A stretch of DNA of 12,548 bases. It comes from an uncultured Lacibacter sp. Its GTDB lineage: Bacteria; Bacteroidota; Bacteroidia; Chitinophagales; Chitinophagaceae. The position numbers were made by a program, and so were the translations under genes. Location of the stretch: positions 1-12,548 of the forward strand of contig NZ_CAMLGT010000101.1 in NCBI RefSeq assembly GCF_946479605.1, written 5' to 3'. This document shows, one piece after another, positions 7,877-12,548 of this stretch (position 1 is its first letter; each line of letters opens with the position of its first letter). The notes beneath the pieces are model-generated. The model saw only the letters and a program-made list of their open reading frames with translations. It did not search any database and had not been told where the DNA came from.

Positions 7877-7892
7877 TTAAAATTATAGTACA

Positions 7893-8360
7893 ATGAGGAA
7901 GACGAAACCTAAAAAGATAGCGTTGGCTCCAGATCCAAAGTTCAATGATACTTTGGTAACACGCTTTGTTAATAACCTGATGTGGCAAGGTAAGAAGAGC
8001 ACTGCTTTTACTATCTTCTACGATGCAATTGATAAAGTTGCTAAAACAACAGGTGAAGACGGATATGAAGTTTGGAAAAAGGCAGTTGCTAACGTAACTC
8101 CAGCTGTTGAAGTACGCAGCCGTCGTATTGGTGGTGCTACTTTCCAGATTCCTGCTGAAGTTCGTGCCGACAGAAAAATTTCTCTCAGCATCAAATGGTT
8201 GGTTCGTTACAGCCGTGAGCGTAACGGTCGCAGCATGGCTGATAAATTAGCAAATGAAATTGTAAGTGCAAGCAAAGGTGAAGGTGGTGCTTTCAAAAAG
8301 AAAGAAGATACACACCGTATGGCTGAAGCAAACAAAGCTTTTGCTCACTTCAGAGCTTAA
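7893..8360 (+). CDS. rpsG: 30S ribosomal protein S7
   Basis: S7 (155 residues, normal family length) binds the 3' major domain of 16S rRNA, starts head assembly of the 30S subunit and contacts the E-site tRNA. Recognisable blocks are the basic N-terminus [46 protein letters not shown], and the C-terminal [14 protein letters not shown]. It starts 38 bases after rpsL stops and shares its transcript. A strong terminator follows, so unlike the usual str arrangement fusA is not the next gene. Confidence 0.98.
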   Translation: MRKTKPKKIALAPDPKFNDTLVTRFVNNLMWQGKKSTAFTIFYDAIDKVAKTTGEDGYEVWKKAVANVTPAVEVRSRRIGGATFQIPAEVRADRKISLSIKWLVRYSRERNGRSMADKLANEIVSASKGEGGAFKKKEDTHRMAEANKAFAHFRA

Positions 8361-8383
8361 TCTTTCATTAAGATCATATTCAG

Positions 8384-8412
8384 AAATCCCTTCGTTCAAC
8401 GAAGGGATTTTT
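8384..8412 (+). terminator. Strong terminator after rpsG
   Basis: AAATCCCTTCG (8384-8394) pairs with CGAAGGGATTT (8400-8410) around a TTCAA loop, followed by more Ts up to 8412. The 11-bp stem lies about 25 bases after the rpsG stop and should end the rpsL-rpsG transcript. Confidence 0.9.
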
Positions 8413-8448
8413 GTTTATGCCATTTCTTCCAGCAATGTTGTACAAAAA

Positions 8449-8481
8449 TTAAAAGGCGAATACATTGTATTCGCCTTTTAA
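8449..8481 (-). terminator. Strong terminator of the polylysine-tail secreted protein gene
   Basis: A 15-bp perfect inverted repeat (8449-8463 with 8467-8481) has a 3-base loop. On the minus strand it is followed by a T-rich run (AATTTTTGTA). It begins 18 bases past the stop of the minus-strand gene and lies back to back with the rpsG terminator. Confidence 0.88.
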
Positions 8482-8498
8482 CTGAAAACTGAAATTCC

Positions 8499-9845
8499 TT
8501 ATTTCTTCTTTTTCTTTTTTGCTTTGATCTTCTTTGCAGGTAATTGTACAATTACCGTTTCGCCTCTTCCTTTTTCATTTGCACAGCTTTGAATGGTCCA
8601 CAGGTCGAGTTGATTATCACCATCAACAACACTACCACTATAATCGCCCCAGGCAACACCGTCGGCTGCACCTCTGCCTTCACCTACACGAACAATTTCA
8701 CGGACTGTGCCAGCCGCATCGTTTGCTTTTCGGTATGCAAAACGTGGACTCACAAACATATTTGCATTTGCTTCCTGGAAGCCGATGAGTACATCTTTCT
8801 TTTTGTTTACTGCAAGTGTTGTTTGAATATAATTCGTGGTGTCGCTTTTTATTAACCCTGTTTGCTGAATAGTTCCATCAGCAGCATTTACCTGGTGCCA
8901 TTGCACAGCAGCATGACCTTCGCAATGAACAGCCTGCGAAAACCAAATGCTGCCACTTTGTAACACAAGATTTTTTGGATTGCGATCGCCGGAAGAAACT
9001 TTTTGTTGAGTATTATATTGTGGCGATTGAGGTGGACTACCTGCATATTTTAAATTGTGCGGCTTGCTGCTTACTAAAATACAAACAGGTGTACCATCAG
9101 CAGCTTCTGTTACACGACGAATGACAAACTGGTCACGAACAATTTCAAAAAAGTAAATATCATCGGTTCCATCTTGCCCGTAAACAGGGTGACCAAGACT
9201 TCCGTTGAAATGATAAACTGTTGCAGGCTTTCCTGATTTTGCATCAGCTGTCTTCAACACAAATGTTCTTTCTGTACCACCGGGAAATGAATAGCCGATC
9301 CATTTTTTACTATAGCCGATACCACCACCATCAACACCTTTAGGAGCGGGAACAGGGTAGATATTCCATGCGCCCCGGGGGTCGTTGGTTTCAGAAACAG
9401 AAACATTCACCGGTTTTATTTTAGCTGAATCCCAGTACACCCAGAGATCAAAACCGAACACCTGGTTATGAGCATCGAAGAACAGTTTGGGATCGATACC
9501 ATTGTTGAAGCATTTTTGAGAAATACCTTGCACATATTCGCCTTTCTTGTTGTAAATGACCAAGCCATTGTTGGTGCCGTGCAGCACATAGCCGCCGCCA
9601 ACGGCAATCTGCGGATCAACCTGGCGGTTACCATCCATTGAACCATCGAAAACGAGGTAGCCATGAACAATACGGGGATTTCCGCCTTGTTTCCGTTCGG
9701 GGCATTCGCCGTTATTATTGAAACTTGCTTTGTGAATGGGACTGATGATTTCAGTACGGGAGGGGCGAACCGTATCGCCGGGAGATTGAGCCTGCAAATT
9801 GGAGATTACCCCCATCAGCAGAGCAAGCAAAAAAGATTTGGTCAT
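8499..9845 (-). CDS. Secreted protein, probably beta-propeller, with polylysine C-terminus
   Basis: This 448-residue protein has unknown function. Residues 1-20 (MTKSFLLALLMGVISNLQAQ) are a signal peptide with likely cleavage at QA/Q and no lipobox. The rest is beta-rich with repeated propeller-like blades: VDPQIAVGGGYVLHGTNNGLVIYNKKG, YSKKWIGYSF, DQFVIRRV, KDVLIGFQEA, and WGDYSGSVVDGDNQLDLWTIQS, the last resembling the WGDYSG...W blade of sialidase-like/BNR exoproteins. No Asp-box array or catalytic set is certain. The tail KKIKAKKKKKK is not a T9SS sorting domain, so periplasmic or surface-bound retention is likely. An in-frame ATG at 9887 would place 14 residues before the signal peptide, so ATG at 9845 is preferred. 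The gene lies between rpsG and fusA, on the opposite strand. Confidence 0.75.
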   Translation of the reverse strand: MTKSFLLALLMGVISNLQAQSPGDTVRPSRTEIISPIHKASFNNNGECPERKQGGNPRIVHGYLVFDGSMDGNRQVDPQIAVGGGYVLHGTNNGLVIYNKKGEYVQGISQKCFNNGIDPKLFFDAHNQVFGFDLWVYWDSAKIKPVNVSVSETNDPRGAWNIYPVPAPKGVDGGGIGYSKKWIGYSFPGGTERTFVLKTADAKSGKPATVYHFNGSLGHPVYGQDGTDDIYFFEIVRDQFVIRRVTEAADGTPVCILVSSKPHNLKYAGSPPQSPQYNTQQKVSSGDRNPKNLVLQSGSIWFSQAVHCEGHAAVQWHQVNAADGTIQQTGLIKSDTTNYIQTTLAVNKKKDVLIGFQEANANMFVSPRFAYRKANDAAGTVREIVRVGEGRGAADGVAWGDYSGSVVDGDNQLDLWTIQSCANEKGRGETVIVQLPAKKIKAKKKKKK

Positions 9846-9865
9846 TGGTTTAGAATTGTTTGCAG

Positions 9866-9892
9866 CAAAGTAAACGGCCAGATACATGCAAA
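9866..9892 (-). promoter_or_regulatory. Possible promoter for the polylysine-tail protein gene
   Basis: On the minus strand TACTTTG (9866-9872) is one base short of the TAnnTTTG box, with TTTG 16 bases upstream (9889-9892). Spacing and box are both imperfect. If real, it gives a leader of about 15-20 nt before the ATG at 9845 and rules out the ATG at 9887. Confidence 0.3.
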
Positions 9893-10066
9893 AGCAGGGT
9901 CAATCGTTTGCACGATTTTGACCATTCATGTAAAAGGGAAAGCAGTTAATGGGGTGGTAGTGGTAACACATATCACAGATCAGCAGAAAAGGAACGTGCC
10001 CGTTTAACGGAAGACTTCCCAGCAATCAATAGTGGCAATGCTTTGCCGGTTTTTTCCTTTACCCGA
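9893..10066. other. Gene-free spacer upstream of the fusA promoter
   Basis: No supported gene lies here. The only structure seen is a weak hairpin, GGCAA (10034-10038) with TTGCC (10043-10047), followed by a short T run at 10050-10055. It looks like a feeble plus-strand terminator and would insulate the fusA promoter from upstream transcription. Confidence 0.45.
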
Positions 10067-10100
10067 TTTGGTTAGCGTTTGAAAAAAATCCTTACTTTTG
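10067..10100 (+). promoter_or_regulatory. fusA promoter
   Basis: TACTTTTG (10093-10100) matches the Bacteroidota -7 consensus exactly. A TTTG lies 22 bases upstream (10067-10070), slightly beyond the ideal 19-20; another TTTG at 10078-10081 is too close. It is the only full TAnnTTTG match seen between the neighbouring gene and fusA, and implies a leader of about 275 nt. Confidence 0.65.
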
Positions 10101-10105
10101 CGGCC

Positions 10106-10380
10106 GCCAAAGTTTCCAACCAAAGGTGCATATTGAACAGAGGATAGGAGGTTCGAAATTGATTGGCATCGTATGAGAGTATAAATCTTACATATCAGCC
10201 CTCATCTTTTAACAGGTGTATCCTACGGGCAGAAGGTCTCCAAACAGGGGATAGCAGTTCAATAGAATTCATAAAGTACAAGAGTGCGACGCCGATGTGG
10301 TTGAACAGAATTACGTAAGGCGATTTCACAAAATATAAATCACGATTTTTTAAACGATAAACATTCAAACAAAAACAGTC
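10106..10380 (+). promoter_or_regulatory. Long untranslated leader of fusA
   Basis: About 275 bases lie between the putative promoter and the fusA ATG without a usable ORF. The 9-mer TTGAACAGA occurs twice (10133-10141 and 10301-10309). GTTCAA (10257-10262) lies between the copies and can pair with either. There is also a near repeat, ACAGRGGATAG (10137-10147 and 10244-10254), and a small UCUCC/GGGGA hairpin (10237-10251). It may be a structured regulatory RNA. I recognise no known riboswitch class, and the structure is read by eye. Confidence 0.45.
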
Positions 10381-12525
10381 ATGGCAGACTTAAAATTTCA
10401 GAGAAACTTTGGTATTGCGGCACACATTGATGCCGGTAAGACCACAACTACTGAGCGTATCCTCCGCTATACCGGTATGATTCACCGTATTGGTGAGGTG
10501 CACGATGGTGCAGCTACAACCGACTGGATGGAGCAGGAAAAAGAAAGAGGTATCACCATCACTTCAGCTGCGGTAAGCTGCCAGTGGAACTTCCCTACAG
10601 TGTTAGGTAAGCAAACTCCGGACACAAAGAAATATTCTTTCAACATTATTGATACTCCCGGTCACGTGGACTTTACTGTAGAGGTAGAACGTTCAATGCG
10701 TGTATTGGATGGTTTGATCGCTTTGTTTAGTGCGGTTGATGGTGTAGAACCACAATCGGAAACTGTATGGCGTCAGGCGAACCGTTACAATGTACCACGT
10801 ATCGGTTTTGTTAACAAAATGGATCGTAGTGGTGCTGACTTCTTAAACGTAGTTAAGCAGGTACGTGAAATGTTGGGTTCGAAAGCCGTTCCTCTTCAGT
10901 TGCCAATTGGTGCAGAAGATGATTTTAAAGGTGTGGTGGATCTCATTAAAATGAAAGGTATCATCTGGCACATGGAAACAGAAGGAATGACGTTCGATGA
11001 GATCGACATCCCTGCTGACATGGTGGAAGAGGCACAGGAATGGAGAGCACAACTGGTAGAAGCTGTTGCTGAATACGATGATCAGTTGATGGAGAAATTC
11101 TTTGACAATCCAGACAGTATTACTGAAGATGAAATTCATGAAGCGGTACGTAAGGCAACAATTGATCTTTCAATTGTACCTATGATGTGCGGTTCTTCAT
11201 TTAAGAATAAAGGGGTACAAACTGCACTGGATGCGGTTTGCCGTTACCTGCCTTCACCAATTGATGTTGAAGCAATCAAAGGAACTGATCCTGATACAGG
11301 CGAAGAATTAAGCCGTAAACCTGATGCAAAAGAACCATTCGCTGCATTGGCGTTTAAGATCATGACCGATCCTTTCGTAGGTCGTCTGGCTTTCTTCCGT
11401 TGTTACTCTGGTCATCTTGATGCCGGTTCTTATGTGTTGAACGTAAGAAGCGGTAAGAAAGAGCGTATCAGCCGTATCATGAAAATGTTTGCCAACAAAC
11501 AAAACCCTGTTGACTTTATTGAAGCAGGTGATATTGGTGCAGCGGTAGGTTTTAAAGAGATCAAAACCGGTGATACATTGTGCGATGAAAATCATCCGAT
11601 CACTTTAGAGAACATGTTCATTCCTGAGCCTGTAATCTCTTTGGCGGTTGAACCAAAAGCACAAGCCGACGTTGATAAAATGGGCTTAGCGATTTCTAAA
11701 CTGGTGGAAGAAGATCCTACACTGCGTGTTAAGACTGACGAAGAAACAGGTCAGACTGTATTGAGTGGTATGGGTGAACTTCACTTAGAGATCATCGTTG
11801 ACCGTATGAAGCGTGAGTTTAAAGTGGAAGTAAACCAGGGTGCACCGATGGTGGCTTATAAAGAAGCGTTTAAACAAACTGTTGAACACCGTGAAGTGTT
11901 GAAAAAACAATCGGGTGGTCGTGGTAAGTTTGCTGATATCGTATTCGAGATCGGACCTGCTGATGAAGAGTGGTTGAAGGAAAACCCGGGTAAATCATTC
12001 CAGTTTGTGAACGATTTGTTTGGTGGATCAATTCCAAAAGAATTTGTTCCTGCTATTACAAAAGGTTTCGAAAACGCAATGGGTAATGGTGTATTGGCCA
12101 ACTATCCAATGGTTGATATGAAGATCCGTGTGTTTGATGGTAGCTACCATGATGTGGATTCTGATGCAATGAGCTTTGAATTGTGTGCAAGAAGCGGTTT
12201 CCGTGAAGCTGGACGCAAAGCGAAACCAACCTTGCTTGAACCAATCATGAAAGTAGAAGTTGTAACGCCTGACCAGTACATGGGTGATGTTACGGGTGAC
12301 TTGAACCGTCGTCGTGGTATGCTGGAAGGTATGGATACAAAAGGTAATGCACAGGTAATTAAAGCGAAAGTTCCATTAAGTGAAATGTTCGGTTATGTTA
12401 CACAGCTGCGTTCATTGTCTTCTGGCCGTGCAACTTCAACCATGGAGTTCAGCCACTATGCACCAGCACCAAACAACGTTGCCGAAGAGGTGATTGCAAA
12501 GGTGAAAGGTAAAGTGAATGCTTAA
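10381..12525 (+). CDS. fusA: Translation elongation factor G
   Basis: EF-G (714 residues; the family is usually about 690-710) is the GTPase that drives tRNA-mRNA translocation and, with RRF, ribosome recycling. The GTPase domain shows G1 AHIDAGKTT (14-22), switch I RGITIT (56-61), G3 DTPGHVDF with catalytic His95 (91-98) and G4 NKMD (145-148). Domain II follows from about residue 310, then domain III ([30 protein letters not shown]). Domain IV contains [10 protein letters not shown] and [10 protein letters not shown], and domain V contains [27 protein letters not shown]. All motifs are intact, so this is a working EF-G and probably the canonical copy, given its place by rpsL and rpsG. ATG at 10381 gives the standard N-terminus. 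No Shine-Dalgarno is visible; the bases before the start are A-rich, typical of the phylum. Unlike in most bacteria it is transcribed separately from rpsG. Confidence 0.98.
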   Translation: MADLKFQRNFGIAAHIDAGKTTTTERILRYTGMIHRIGEVHDGAATTDWMEQEKERGITITSAAVSCQWNFPTVLGKQTPDTKKYSFNIIDTPGHVDFTVEVERSMRVLDGLIALFSAVDGVEPQSETVWRQANRYNVPRIGFVNKMDRSGADFLNVVKQVREMLGSKAVPLQLPIGAEDDFKGVVDLIKMKGIIWHMETEGMTFDEIDIPADMVEEAQEWRAQLVEAVAEYDDQLMEKFFDNPDSITEDEIHEAVRKATIDLSIVPMMCGSSFKNKGVQTALDAVCRYLPSPIDVEAIKGTDPDTGEELSRKPDAKEPFAALAFKIMTDPFVGRLAFFRCYSGHLDAGSYVLNVRSGKKERISRIMKMFANKQNPVDFIEAGDIGAAVGFKEIKTGDTLCDENHPITLENMFIPEPVISLAVEPKAQADVDKMGLAISKLVEEDPTLRVKTDEETGQTVLSGMGELHLEIIVDRMKREFKVEVNQGAPMVAYKEAFKQTVEHREVLKKQSGGRGKFADIVFEIGPADEEWLKENPGKSFQFVNDLFGGSIPKEFVPAITKGFENAMGNGVLANYPMVDMKIRVFDGSYHDVDSDAMSFELCARSGFREAGRKAKPTLLEPIMKVEVVTPDQYMGDVTGDLNRRRGMLEGMDTKGNAQVIKAKVPLSEMFGYVTQLRSLSSGRATSTMEFSHYAPAPNNVAEEVIAKVKGKVNA

Positions 12526-12548
12526 TTGTAAGTAGTAACTTGAAATAG

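Noticed and set aside
9663..10007. Plus-strand ORF of 114 codons overlapping the start of the secreted-protein gene
   Set aside because: It is antisense to a well-supported coding region over most of its length and its translation shows no recognisable domain.
10143..10155. Shine-Dalgarno-like AGGAGG in the fusA leader
   Set aside because: The next ATG (10172) is followed by a stop after three codons, and this phylum rarely uses Shine-Dalgarno sites.
10148..10156. GGTTCGAA resembling a tRNA T-loop in the fusA leader
   Set aside because: No acceptor stem, anticodon arm or D-arm could be placed around it.

Overview
The window looks like a chromosomal segment of a Bacteroidota bacterium, most likely near Chitinophagaceae. 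The clues are: no Shine-Dalgarno sequences before the starts; Bacteroidota-type promoters (TTTG, a spacer, then TAnnTTTG); a huge PKD-repeat surface protein ending in a type B type IX secretion (T9SS) sorting domain; and an exported sulfatase. The family-level placement is inference. I see no tRNA, rRNA, insertion sequence, prophage or CRISPR array.

Left part (1-2352): the 3' end of a branched-chain amino acid aminotransferase gene (ilvE), closed by a strong terminator, then a small AT-rich orphan gene of unknown function. A periplasmic sulfatase of the cysteine (formylglycine) type follows on the minus strand. A symmetric hairpin terminator separates it from the next minus-strand gene.

Centre (2371-7200, minus): one 1609-residue secreted protein. 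It has a signal peptide, 14 PKD domains, one degenerate repeat, three Ig-like repeats of the gliding-motility type and a type B sorting domain. It is probably a surface adhesin or matrix protein. No PorP/SprF-like partner is visible in the window.

Right part (7201-12548): the str (streptomycin) ribosomal gene cluster, in an unusual split form. rpsL and rpsG form a two-gene operon with a near-perfect promoter and a strong terminator after rpsG. A counter-oriented gene for a secreted, probably beta-propeller, protein with a polylysine tail sits between rpsG and fusA. fusA therefore has its own promoter and an approximately 275-nt untranslated leader. The leader holds a duplicated 9-mer and a complementary hexamer that could form alternative hairpins.

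The genes are mostly ordinary housekeeping and cell-surface functions. The most interesting points are the split str cluster with its long fusA leader, the rpsL-rpsG intercistronic hairpin, and the orphan PKD-array protein. I found no convincing new defence, mobile or biosynthetic system.
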